Below, piece by piece: positions 25,639 to 33,638 of a stretch of 48,668 nucleotides of DNA. The stretch is taken from positions 1-48,668 of the forward strand of contig JAEUSV010000060.1 in assembly GCA_016788485.1 (NCBI GenBank). The letters are read 5' to 3'. Both the position numbers and the translations under genes were made by a program. This DNA is from Flavobacteriales bacterium. Its GTDB lineage: Bacteria; Bacteroidota; Bacteroidia; Flavobacteriales_F; PHOS-HE28. The notes under the pieces are model-generated. The model was given only the letters and a program-made list of their open reading frames with translations. It was not told the DNA's origin and did not search any database. Positions within the stretch are counted from its first letter, which is position 1, and every line of letters begins with the position of its first letter.

Positions 25639-27339
25639 TCAGAACAGGCTGGTGAAACCGAAGTGCACCTTGCCGTTCCGGATGTCGACGGGGTTGCCGA
25701 ACTGCTGGCCCAGCGCGTAGGTGAGGCTGAAGATCCCCGCCCGGGTCTCGAAGTTGGTGCCGACGCCGAAGCCGAGCGGGTCATCGCTCACGGGCGTCTC
25801 CTGGCTCTCGTCCTGCCACCAGCCCAGGTCCACGAACAGCAGGAAGTTCGAGTTCTCCTCGAACAGGAAGCGGTACTCGGCCGTGCCCACCGCCCAGGCC
25901 GAGCAGTAGATGGAGGCTTCGTCCACGCCCCGCATGGTGCGCAGGCCGCCGATGCGATAGAGCTCGTTGGTGTAGAGCTGGTCGTTCACCATCCAGCCGC
26001 CCTGCACCACCCAGCGCAGGGTGCCCTGCCGGCGCACGGGCACGTGCCACACCACGCGGGCATCGGCCTGGTACTGCACGCTCTGCACCTCGCTTTCGGG
26101 CTCGGTGGACCCCAGCACCGCGGTGGTGGAGCGCTTGCGGCCCACCGAGCCCTCCAGCTCGAGCCCCAGTCCTTCCCGCGGGTTGAACCGGTAGTCGAAC
26201 CGCTCCCTGCGCAGCCCCAGGCCGTAGCTCAGGATGCTGATGTCAGCAAGCCCAGGTGTGGGCACGGTGGTGCGTCCCAGCCTGTCCGTGCTCCTGCTGT
26301 TCACGAAGCCCGTCACCTTGTCGCCCCGGGTGAGCAGGTAGTCCAATCCGGCGCGGGCGTTCACCTCCAGGAAGGTGCTGTCGCGCTTGAAGAGCTTCAG
26401 GCCAAGGTCGACACCGAAGGGGGTGTTGAACACGAATGGCAGATTGAAGTGCAGCTTCAGGTCCTGCGTCTGGTCGGGCAGCCCGCGCCAGTTGAGGTCG
26501 ATGGCCTCGCCGCGTTTCAGGGCGTTGCGCAGCTTCAGGTCGAGGTCACCAGTGAACTTCACTTCGCCGGTGTTGGCGTCGGGCAGCACGCCGAGCACGC
26601 CGTTCACGCTGCTGGCCTTGCGTGCATCGAGGAAGAGGAAGAGCTTCGTCTGTTCGGGGGAGAACAGCACGTAGGCCGGCTGGCGCGCGGTGACGAAGGG
26701 CAGTTCACGGGTCCTGCGGTCCACGTTGGAAACGACCTCCTCGTTGTACGGGTCGCCGGGACGGATGCCGATCTGGCTCCAGAGGAAGCGGTCGCCCATG
26801 CGGGCCGTTCCCTTCACCACCACACTGTCCACCCGTACCGCCCGGCCGCGGTCCAGCACGATGCTGGCCTCGAGCCCGTCCTCCTGCTGCCGAAGGCTGT
26901 CCAGCCGCACCGTGGCGAACGGATGACCGTTCCGCTCGCATTCATCCAGCAGGTCCTCCATCAGCCGCGCCACTTCGGCGGGTCGCACGGGCCGGTCGGC
27001 ATAGAACCGCTCGCGGAAGCCTGCGGAAGATGCGATCTCGGGCTCCACCCCACCTGCGCGGAGCCGGGCCCAGCGGTAGGTGGGGCCCAGGTGCAGGGTG
27101 CAGACCGTGCTGCCGGGCAGGAAGCGGCAGGTGTCCACCGAGGCCTCCAGGTGCCCGTCGGCGATCAAGGCCTGGCGCACCTCCATGGCCTTGGCCACGG
27201 AAGCGGTGCTGTCCGCCACCTTGAACGGACCCTTCGCCCAGCGTGGCAGCGGGGCGGATGCCTCCAGCTGCAGCGTGCGCTGGGCGCCCGCCAGGTGGTG
27301 GGTCGACAACAGCAGGAACAGCGCCAGTATCCGCATCAT
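25639..27339 (-). CDS. Omp85/BamA-family outer membrane protein
   Basis: 566 residues with signal peptide MMRILALFLLLSTHHLAGAQ. An N-terminal region of about 200 residues has POTRA-like segments (RVDSVVVKGTARMGDRFLWS). A 16-strand-type barrel follows, including the RGVDE turn in GGLRTMRGVDEASIY, which corresponds to the conserved (V/I)RG(F/Y) motif, and a terminal aromatic strand HFGFTSLF. Omp85 proteins insert barrels (BamA), move lipids or secrete proteins; this one is shorter than a true BamA with five POTRA domains, so it is more likely a TamA-like or specialised paralogue. Its ATG overlaps the ung stop (ATGA). Confidence 0.88.
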   Translation of the reverse strand: MMRILALFLLLSTHHLAGAQRTLQLEASAPLPRWAKGPFKVADSTASVAKAMEVRQALIADGHLEASVDTCRFLPGSTVCTLHLGPTYRWARLRAGGVEPEIASSAGFRERFYADRPVRPAEVARLMEDLLDECERNGHPFATVRLDSLRQQEDGLEASIVLDRGRAVRVDSVVVKGTARMGDRFLWSQIGIRPGDPYNEEVVSNVDRRTRELPFVTARQPAYVLFSPEQTKLFLFLDARKASSVNGVLGVLPDANTGEVKFTGDLDLKLRNALKRGEAIDLNWRGLPDQTQDLKLHFNLPFVFNTPFGVDLGLKLFKRDSTFLEVNARAGLDYLLTRGDKVTGFVNSRSTDRLGRTTVPTPGLADISILSYGLGLRRERFDYRFNPREGLGLELEGSVGRKRSTTAVLGSTEPESEVQSVQYQADARVVWHVPVRRQGTLRWVVQGGWMVNDQLYTNELYRIGGLRTMRGVDEASIYCSAWAVGTAEYRFLFEENSNFLLFVDLGWWQDESQETPVSDDPLGFGVGTNFETRAGIFSLTYALGQQFGNPVDIRNGKVHFGFTSLF

Positions 27340-28040
27340 GGGAGGCTCCAGTCGATGGGCGCGAGCCCTTGGGCAGCGAGCAGCTCATTGGCCGCGCTGA
27401 AGTGCCCGCAGCCGATGAAGCCGCGGTGCGCGCTCAGCGGCGAGGGGTGGGGGGCCTTCAACAGGTAGTGCCGGTCCCCGTCGATCAGCTGCTCCTTCTG
27501 TTGCGCATGCCGGCCCCACAACAGGAAGACCAGGCCTTGGCGTTCACGGCTCAGGTGGCGGATGGCCTCGTCGGTGAACCGTTCCCAGCCCTTGCCATGG
27601 TGCGAGGCGGCCTGCTCGGCCCGCACGGTGAGGGTGGCGTTGAGCAGCAGCACCCCTTGGCGGGCCCAGGGGGTGAGGTCGCCGTTCGCCGGACGTGCCA
27701 GGCCGAGGTCGCGATGCAGCTCGGCGAAGATGTTCTGGAGCGAGGGGGGAGGGGCGATGCCGTCGGGTACCGAGAAACAGAGCCCATGGGCCTGGCCCGG
27801 GCCGTGGTAAGGGTCCTGGCCCAGCACCACCACCTTCACCGCATCGAACGGGGTGAGCTGAAAGGCGCGGAAGATGTCGCTCCCGCGGGGATAGACCCGG
27901 TGCTGCGCGCGCTCCTGCTGGAGGAAGTTCTTGAGCTCCAGGAAGTAAGGCTGAACGAGCTCGGGGCCGAGCCGTTCGGTCCAGCCGGGGCCAATGATCC
28001 CGGTGGTCCCCGCGTTATCCGTTCGGGCCTGCTCGCTCAT
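27336..28040 (-). CDS. ung: Uracil-DNA glycosylase, family 1
   Basis: Removes uracil from DNA to begin base-excision repair. Family 1 motifs are complete: the water-activating loop GQDPYHG with Asp76, and the minor-groove loop HPSPLS with His198. CFSVPDG (88-94) and LLLNATLTV (131-139) also match. At 234 residues it is full length. It is the first gene of the minus-strand run ung, Omp85, rmuC, GWxTD, rlmB. I see no good promoter box directly upstream, only a weak GATCTTCG 4 bases before the ATG. Confidence 0.97.
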   Translation of the reverse strand: MSEQARTDNAGTTGIIGPGWTERLGPELVQPYFLELKNFLQQERAQHRVYPRGSDIFRAFQLTPFDAVKVVVLGQDPYHGPGQAHGLCFSVPDGIAPPPSLQNIFAELHRDLGLARPANGDLTPWARQGVLLLNATLTVRAEQAASHHGKGWERFTDEAIRHLSRERQGLVFLLWGRHAQQKEQLIDGDRHYLLKAPHPSPLSAHRGFIGCGHFSAANELLAAQGLAPIDWSLP

Positions 28041-28101
28041 GGTCCGAAGATCGACGATCCGGCTGTTGAAACATTTTCCATGACCTGCACGTACCCACGG
28101 T

Positions 28102-28109
28102 TAATTTTG
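28102..28109 (+). promoter_or_regulatory. -7 promoter box of the small lipoprotein gene
   Basis: TAATTTTG fits TAnnTTTG, 50 bases before the ATG at 28160. A TTTTC at 28074-28078 lies 23 bases upstream and could serve as the -33 element. The surrounding 40 bases are locally AT-rich against the high-GC background. Confidence 0.6.
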
Positions 28110-28159
28110 ACCGTCCCTAGCCAACACACGTCCTCCCAGAGGGACCAATCGAACGAACG

Positions 28160-28288
28160 ATGAAGAAGCTGCGCTTCGTACTGGCGTTGGTGATCGCCGC
28201 GGGAACCCTCCTCACCTCGTGCTCCAAGGGCCACTCCTGCCCGGCGTACGGCAAGGTGAACAACGTTCCTGCCGAGCACCGCGGCTGA
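28160..28288 (+). CDS. Small lipoprotein, 42 residues
   Basis: A short gene beginning MKKLRFVLALVIAAGTLLTS and continuing CSKGHSCPAYGKV. The signal segment ends in a lipobox (LLTSC, Cys21), leaving a mature peptide of only 22 residues with a second Cys in CPAYG. Small Bacteroidota lipoproteins ending in a CPAYG-like motif are familiar to me, but their function is not known. Support for a real gene comes from a good promoter box, a standard N-terminus, its own intergenic position and an immediate strong terminator. It is monocistronic. Confidence 0.75.
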   Translation: MKKLRFVLALVIAAGTLLTSCSKGHSCPAYGKVNNVPAEHRG

Positions 28289-28316
28289 TAGCCCGCCACG
28301 GACCCACGATCCTATA

Positions 28317-28341
28317 AAAGCCCGGCCTTGGCCGGGCTTTC
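28317..28341. terminator. Bidirectional terminator between the small lipoprotein gene and the OsmC gene
   Basis: An 11-base-pair stem (AAAGCCCGGCC with GGCCGGGCTTT) has T runs at both ends, so it can stop transcription from both convergent genes. The stop of the OsmC gene lies 14 bases beyond it. Confidence 0.9.
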
Positions 28342-28354
28342 GTGCTGGTGGCGT

Positions 28355-28762
28355 TCACCGGTAGGTGAAGGTCACCTCCTGCACCAGGTCTTCACGCAGG
28401 CTCAAGGCTACCGGACAGGTGCGTGCGGCCCGCTCGAGCACGGTGCGCTTCCGCTCGTCCAGCGCGGCGCCGTCCATGGCCAGGTGCACCTCGATGCGCG
28501 CCACCCGCCGCGGGTCCGAGGCCATGTGCTTCACCACGCGGGCCTCCAGGCCCGGCAGTTCGAACCCGCGCTCCTGGGCGGCGATGCCCATCAAGGTCAT
28601 CATGCAGCAGGCCAGCGAGGTGCTCAGGAGGTCCGTGGGGGAGAAGGCCTCGCCCCGGCCCTTGTTGTCGGGAGGGGCATCGGTGATGATCACCTGGCCG
28701 CTCCGCAGGTGGGTGGCCTCGGTGCGGAGCCCCCCGAGGTACTTGACCGATGCGGTGTCCAT
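28355..28762 (-). CDS. OsmC/Ohr-family protein
   Basis: 135 residues matching the OsmC fold: GEAFSPTDLLSTSLACC (38-53) and RTCPVALSL (115-123). Cys52/Cys53 and Cys116 occupy the two positions that give OsmC and Ohr their thiol-dependent peroxidase activity, using a cytosolic dithiol reductant to detoxify organic hydroperoxides. It is closer to the YhfA/OsmC general group than to Ohr (inference). A near-match box TACCTTCG (28774-28781) lies 11 bases before the ATG. It converges on the small lipoprotein gene and diverges from the gene at 28811 with only 48 bases between start codons. Confidence 0.92.
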   Translation of the reverse strand: MDTASVKYLGGLRTEATHLRSGQVIITDAPPDNKGRGEAFSPTDLLSTSLACCMMTLMGIAAQERGFELPGLEARVVKHMASDPRRVARIEVHLAMDGAALDERKRTVLERAARTCPVALSLREDLVQEVTFTYR

Positions 28763-28795
28763 GCGTTGGGTGGCGAAGGTAGCGTTGATGGGGTG

Positions 28796-28803
28796 TAGCT
28801 TTG
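28796..28803 (+). promoter_or_regulatory. -7 promoter box of the gene at 28811, predicted leaderless
   Basis: TAGCTTTG matches TAnnTTTG and ends 7 bases before the ATG at 28811, so the transcript should start at or within a base or two of the start codon. Confidence 0.6.
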
Positions 28804-28810
28804 TACGTCC

Positions 28811-29578
28811 ATGCGTTCAGGTGCCCTGCGGTCCGGTCTGCTCATGCTGCTTCTGGTGGTGGCCTCCGGGCTGCGCGCACAGAACGTGAGCATCTACGAC
28901 GATCCGTCACGCACGCTGTACAGCAGTGAGCTCTATGGAGGCTTTACGGCCCATGGCGACGGCTGGGGCCTGTTCATGTACCACGCCAAGTACAACACCG
29001 CCCGCAAGCGCACGCTGCTGGGCGCCGAGGTGGTGGGCATGAAGCACCCGAAGGAGGTGAAGAGCTACAATCCCTACTACGAGGACGCGCGTGGGTACTT
29101 CTACGGAAAGGCCAACTCCTTCCTCATCCTGCGGCCCATGTTCGGAGGCAAGAACATGCTCACCGAGAAGATCCGCAGCAACGGGGTGGAGGTGAGCGTG
29201 GTGTGGGGCATCGGTCCGTCCATCGGCCTGCTGAAGCCGGTGTACCTGCAGATCGGCAAGCCGGGCATCCCCTATGAGACGATCGTGGTGGAGCGCTACG
29301 ACCCGGCCGTGCACTCCGTCAACAACATCTACGGCCGGGCCTCCTGGTTCACGGGCGTGAACGAGATGGGCATCCGGCCGGGTGCCTTCGGGCGCTTCGC
29401 GTTCAATTTCGAGCACAGCACCACCGGTGATGGCTACAAGGCCATTGAGGTCGGCGCCACCATCGATGCGTTCCTGGAGGAGGTCCCCATCATGGCCGAG
29501 ATCGATGGGGTGGAGAACAAGCAGTTCTTCCTGGAGTTCTACGTGTCCCTGCAGTTCGGCAAGAAGAAGATCCGATGA
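28811..29578 (+). CDS. Putative outer-membrane beta-barrel protein upstream of lipA
   Basis: 255 residues with a signal peptide ([17 protein letters not shown], cleavage near residue 24). The mature part has alternating aromatic strands ([40 protein letters not shown]) and ends in [12 protein letters not shown], consistent with a small outer-membrane barrel. I recognise it only as a Bacteroidota conserved hypothetical. Its stop overlaps the lipA start (ATGA), so the two are translationally coupled although the functional link is unclear. Confidence 0.85.
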   Translation: MRSGALRSGLLMLLLVVASGLRAQNVSIYDDPSRTLYSSELYGGFTAHGDGWGLFMYHAKYNTARKRTLLGAEVVGMKHPKEVKSYNPYYEDARGYFYGKANSFLILRPMFGGKNMLTEKIRSNGVEVSVVWGIGPSIGLLKPVYLQIGKPGIPYETIVVERYDPAVHSVNNIYGRASWFTGVNEMGIRPGAFGRFAFNFEHSTTGDGYKAIEVGATIDAFLEEVPIMAEIDGVENKQFFLEFYVSLQFGKKKIR

Positions 29579-30465
29579 GCGAAGGAACCGGGGCCGTGGA
29601 GAAGGCGGCCCAGACCGCGGAGCGTCCCGCCCGCCGACCTGATTGGCTGCGCGTGAAGCTGCCCACCGGTGAAGGCTACCGCAAGGTGCGCGAGATCGTG
29701 GGCGAGCACAAGCTGCACACCATCTGCCAGAGCGGCAACTGCCCCAACATGGGCGAATGCTGGGGGGCGGGCACCGCCACCTTCATGATCCTGGGCAACA
29801 TCTGCACCCGTTCGTGCGGGTTCTGTTCGGTGGCCACCGGACGGCCCGAGGCGGCCGACCCCTTCGAGCCGGCACGCGTGGCCCGCAGCGTGGAGCTCAT
29901 GGGGGTGAAGCACTGCGTGATCACCTCGGTGGACCGCGATGATCTGAAGGACGGTGGCGCCGACATCTGGGCGCGGACCATCCGTGCGGTGCGCCGCCGG
30001 AGCCCGGAGACCAAGCTCGAGACCCTGATCCCCGACTTCCAGGGCATCTGGGAGAACCTGGCCATCGTGCTCGACGCCGCGCCCGACGTGCTTTCGCACA
30101 ACCTGGAGACGGTGCGCCGCCTTACCCGCAAGGTGCGCGTGCAGGCCCGCTACGACCGCAGCCTCGAGGTGCTCCTGCGCGCCAAGCGCGCCGGCCTGCG
30201 CACCAAGAGCGGCGTGATGCTGGGCCTGGGCGAGACCGATCAGGAGGTGCTGGAGACCATGGACGACCTGCGCTCGGTGCAGTGCGACATCATTACGCTG
30301 GGCCAGTACCTGCAACCCACCAAGGCGCACCTGCCCGTGGTGGAGTTCGTGCACCCCGACCGCTTCGCGCGCTTCCGCGAGGAAGGCCTCAAGCGCGGCT
30401 TCCGGTTCGTGGAGAGCGGGCCGCTCGTGCGCTCCAGCTACCACGCCGAGAAGCACGTGCACTAG
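29575..30465 (+). CDS. lipA: Lipoyl synthase
   Basis: A radical SAM enzyme that inserts two sulfurs into the octanoyl group on lipoyl domains of pyruvate and 2-oxoglutarate dehydrogenases. Both iron-sulfur sites are visible: the auxiliary cluster Cys51, Cys56, Cys62 ([12 protein letters not shown]) and the radical SAM cluster Cys77, Cys81, Cys84 (CTRSCGFC). The C-terminal RSSYHA supplies the serine ligand of the auxiliary cluster. At 296 residues it is full length. No lipB is present nearby. Confidence 0.98.
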   Translation: MSEGTGAVEKAAQTAERPARRPDWLRVKLPTGEGYRKVREIVGEHKLHTICQSGNCPNMGECWGAGTATFMILGNICTRSCGFCSVATGRPEAADPFEPARVARSVELMGVKHCVITSVDRDDLKDGGADIWARTIRAVRRRSPETKLETLIPDFQGIWENLAIVLDAAPDVLSHNLETVRRLTRKVRVQARYDRSLEVLLRAKRAGLRTKSGVMLGLGETDQEVLETMDDLRSVQCDIITLGQYLQPTKAHLPVVEFVHPDRFARFREEGLKRGFRFVESGPLVRSSYHAEKHVH

Positions 30466-30539
30466 CCGTTCGGGCTGACCGGTATAGAATAGGACCGATC
30501 CGTGACAGTGGGGGATGACGGACGCGAACCGTTCGGGCC

Positions 30540-30547
30540 TATATTTG
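30540..30547 (+). promoter_or_regulatory. -7 promoter box for the T9SS beta-propeller gene
   Basis: TATATTTG fits TAnnTTTG, 31 bases before the ATG at 30579. The 113-base gap between lipA and this gene also holds a 10-base direct repeat (CCGTTCGGGC at 30466 and 30529) and nothing else that I can identify. Confidence 0.6.
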
Positions 30548-30578
30548 TCATCCTTGTGAAAAGCTTCCTCATCCTGCG

Positions 30579-33554
30579 ATGAACCGTACACTCTTCTTCG
30601 GACTAACCGGGGTCGCTCTGGCCGCCGGCCTCACCGCGCACATGCTGCGCGATCGGCAGCTCGCCTACACGCCTCGTCATGCCATGGCTTCGGCCGACAA
30701 GGGCATCAAGGGTGCGCAGGAATACCTGAGCATGCTGCGCCGCAACCTCAATACCGGTGAGGTGAACCCTGGCGACAACCTCGCCATGCGCAAGGCCGTG
30801 GAGGCCTTCGAACGCACCAACAGCAACAAGGCCGTGGGCCTCAACTGGATCGAGATGGGCCCGAACAACATCGGTGGCCGCATCCGTGCGATCGCAGTGG
30901 ACCCCGGCACCCCCGGCACCCTCTGGGCCGGCGGCGTGAGCGGTGGCCTGTGGAAGTCGACCAACAGCGGTAACACCTGGTCGCCGGTGCCGGCCTTCAA
31001 TTCGTGGGACGGTGGACAGGGCCTCAACAACGAAAACCTCTGCATCTCCTCGATCGCCATCCTGGGCAACGGTCACATCTATGTGGCCACGGGAAACACC
31101 TTCGAAAGCCCCAGCGGCAGCGGTGGTAGCGGTTTCCTGGGCGGTGGTCTGTTCCGCAGCCTTGACAACGGCGCCACCTTCGAGCCCGTGCCCGGTGCCA
31201 CGCCCACCAACTTCTTCAACGGTAGCGATTGGTCCATCGTCAACAAGATCGAGCGCCACCGCACCGAGCCCAACAAGCTCTGGGTGGGTTCCGATCATGG
31301 CCTGAAGCTCTTCGACGAGGGCTCCAACAGCTTCTCGAACGTCGGTCCGTCCGCTGTGGCGAACCAGCTGATCCGCGCGATGGAGATCAGCTCCGATGGC
31401 CAGACCATGCTGGTGGGCGTCGCTACGGACGCCTACCGCAGCACCGACGGAGGCCAGAACTTCGAATTGCTCGATGGTACCCCCGGCTCCGGCTTCCCGC
31501 AGACCGGCATCGGCCGTCTCGAGTTCGCGATCTCGCCCGATGATGCCAACTACATGTACGCCATGGCCTGCGATGCCGCCGGACGCATGAGCGGCGTTTG
31601 GGCATCCACGGACAAGGGCAACAACTGGACCCGCATCTGGCCCCCGGGCTTCGGAACGAACGGGGTGGAGGCCCTGGACATCTTCCGGGACAACCAGCAG
31701 GGGTTCTATGACAACGTGCTCGCGGTGCGCCCCGGTCACCCCGACGAGCTGTGGCTCGGCGGCGTGGAGCTTTGGAAGACCACCATCGCCGGTCCCCCGG
31801 TGCAGCTGGCCATCGCGCAGGACTTCGTGGGCTGCTTCTTCTGTGTGCATGCCGACGTGCATGAGATCACCTTCCTCGACGCGCAGACCTGCTTCGTGGG
31901 CTGCGACGGTGGTGTGTATCGTACCGATGCTGCCGGGCAGTTCTTCCTTGCCTGCAATCGCGACCTCAACATCACCCAGTTCTACAGCGTGGCATACGAT
32001 GCCAAGGGTCGTGTGAGCGGTGGTACGCAGGACAACGGTTCGCTCTACATCCCGCTGAACGGCAACACCGTGCAGGAGTCGGTGGACCTGACCGGTGGTG
32101 ACGGTTTCGATGCCGATATCTCGCAGCTCGATGGCAACATCATGTTCACCTCGATCTACGGCGGGGCTGTGTTCCGCTCGAGCGACGGTGGCAACAACTT
32201 CGGCGATTTCTACAGCAACCGCATCACCGACCTCGGTGAGCCGGGCGACCTGGCCAACGGCCTGGGCGATTTCTACACCAACCTGCGTCTGTACGAGGAC
32301 CCGTACGATGAGAACAGCCAGGACTCGCTGGATCTCGTGAAGAACACCAAGCTCACCGATACGCTGATCGTGGCCGATGTGGTGGGCACGCCGTTCAACT
32401 ACATCAGCGCCAACTGCAGTGCCGTGCCCCTCACCACGACGTGGCAGGCCGATTGGTTCCCCCCGGGCACCGACACCCTCTTCCCCGGTGATTCCCTCAA
32501 GCTCAACCTGCGCCTGTGGGACCCCGTGCAGTCGCTCTTCGCCGTGGGCTTCGCGGGTACGGATGGTGTGTGGGTGACGCGTGATGCGCTCAACTTCAAC
32601 AAGGCGAGCGAGTGGTGGCAGGTGGCGGGCAACAGCCAGCAGGTCGGCAACGTGAACTGCATCGAATGGAGCGCCGATGGCAACCACCTCTTCATCGGCA
32701 ACACCTCGGGCGAGATCTACCGCGTCTCCGGCTTCAACACGGCATACGACAGCGCCAGCGCCGATCTGGCCAGCGCCACCCGCACGCTCACGGGTCCCAC
32801 GCTCATCCACAGCGGCAGTGCCATCGTCACCGGCCTCGCACCCGGTCCCCAGGACGGCAACGACCTCGTGGCCACTTTCGGCAACTACGGTGGCAGCCAG
32901 AAGGTGAAGCGCACCAGCAACGCCCTTGCCGGCACCGTCAGCTGGAGCAACATCTGGAACGTGCCCAGCAACATCGCCGGTATGCCGGTGTATGACGCGA
33001 TCGTTCATGCCGAGGACCCGGACATCGTGGTGGTGGGCACCGAGTTCGGCATCTGGGCCACGGACGATGGTGGCGCCACCTGGGCCGTGGAGAACAACGG
33101 CCTCGGCAAGGTGCCCGTGTTCGCCCTGCGTCAGCAGCGCTGGAACTGGCAGAACAACCCGTACAGCCCCGATTACGTGACCAACCCTTACGTGATCTAC
33201 GCCGGTACGCACGGCCGTGGCATCTTCCGCACCGAGACCCTTCTTGGCGTGGGCGGTCCGATCGGCGATGGCGGCTCTAGCAGCCCGATCTTCAACGGCC
33301 TCACCATCTTCCCGAACCCCGCCACCGCCAACGAGCAGGTGAACGTGAACTTCAACCTGCGCGAGCGCACTGAGGTGTCGGTGACGGTGTACGACATGAC
33401 CGGCCGCGTGGTGCGTACGATCGCGCGCCGCTCGATGCCCAAGGGCGACCAGCGCCTCGGCTTCGATGTGAACGGCCTGGGCACCGGCACCTACATCCTG
33501 GAGCTCCGCGCCGGCGATGCGCGCCAGACCGGTCGCTTCGTGGTCCGGAACTGA
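30579..33554 (+). CDS. Large secreted beta-propeller protein with T9SS type A sorting domain
   Basis: 991 residues. An N-terminal hydrophobic segment (FFGLTGVALAAGLTAHML) is the signal peptide. The body has repeated sortilin/BNR-type propeller blades with Asp-box-like motifs: WKSTNSGNTWSPV, YRSTDGGQNFELL, WASTDKGNNWTRI, FRSSDGGNNFGDF and WATDDGGATWAVE. The tail from about residue 908 (IFPNPATANEQ...YDMTGRVVR) is a T9SS type A C-terminal domain. These proteins are sometimes annotated as glycosyl hydrolases because of the blades, but no catalytic site is evident. Its role at the surface is unknown; carbohydrate binding or adhesion is plausible. It has its own promoter and terminator, so it is monocistronic. 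Confidence 0.92.
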   Translation: MNRTLFFGLTGVALAAGLTAHMLRDRQLAYTPRHAMASADKGIKGAQEYLSMLRRNLNTGEVNPGDNLAMRKAVEAFERTNSNKAVGLNWIEMGPNNIGGRIRAIAVDPGTPGTLWAGGVSGGLWKSTNSGNTWSPVPAFNSWDGGQGLNNENLCISSIAILGNGHIYVATGNTFESPSGSGGSGFLGGGLFRSLDNGATFEPVPGATPTNFFNGSDWSIVNKIERHRTEPNKLWVGSDHGLKLFDEGSNSFSNVGPSAVANQLIRAMEISSDGQTMLVGVATDAYRSTDGGQNFELLDGTPGSGFPQTGIGRLEFAISPDDANYMYAMACDAAGRMSGVWASTDKGNNWTRIWPPGFGTNGVEALDIFRDNQQGFYDNVLAVRPGHPDELWLGGVELWKTTIAGPPVQLAIAQDFVGCFFCVHADVHEITFLDAQTCFVGCDGGVYRTDAAGQFFLACNRDLNITQFYSVAYDAKGRVSGGTQDNGSLYIPLNGNTVQESVDLTGGDGFDADISQLDGNIMFTSIYGGAVFRSSDGGNNFGDFYSNRITDLGEPGDLANGLGDFYTNLRLYEDPYDENSQDSLDLVKNTKLTDTLIVADVVGTPFNYISANCSAVPLTTTWQADWFPPGTDTLFPGDSLKLNLRLWDPVQSLFAVGFAGTDGVWVTRDALNFNKASEWWQVAGNSQQVGNVNCIEWSADGNHLFIGNTSGEIYRVSGFNTAYDSASADLASATRTLTGPTLIHSGSAIVTGLAPGPQDGNDLVATFGNYGGSQKVKRTSNALAGTVSWSNIWNVPSNIAGMPVYDAIVHAEDPDIVVVGTEFGIWATDDGGATWAVENNGLGKVPVFALRQQRWNWQNNPYSPDYVTNPYVIYAGTHGRGIFRTETLLGVGGPIGDGGSSSPIFNGLTIFPNPATANEQVNVNFNLRERTEVSVTVYDMTGRVVRTIARRSMPKGDQRLGFDVNGLGTGTYILELRAGDARQTGRFVVRN

Positions 33555-33573
33555 TCACCGCGTGAACCATCGG

Positions 33574-33604
33574 AAGCCCTTCCTCCGCCCGGAGGAAGGG
33601 CTTT
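33574..33604 (+). terminator. Strong terminator after the beta-propeller gene
   Basis: A 14-base-pair perfect stem (AAGCCCTTCCTCCG with its complement) is followed by T-rich TTTCCTCTT. It separates the propeller gene from gap. Confidence 0.9.
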
Positions 33605-33614
33605 CCTCTTCCTG

Positions 33615-33622
33615 TACATTTC
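33615..33622 (+). promoter_or_regulatory. Possible -7 box of gap
   Basis: TACATTTC differs from TAnnTTTG at the last base and lies 16 bases before the gap ATG, directly after the terminator of the preceding gene. Confidence 0.4.
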
Positions 33623-33638
33623 ACCCATCACCCCGCAC

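Noticed and set aside
30466..30538. 10-base direct repeat CCGTTCGGGC after lipA
   Set aside because: Too short to call a regulatory site, and the pattern is common by composition in this high-GC sequence.
30603..33212. Open frame of 869 codons on the minus strand
   Set aside because: Antisense to the T9SS propeller gene, which has clear domains, promoter and terminator; the antisense translation has no recognisable motif.
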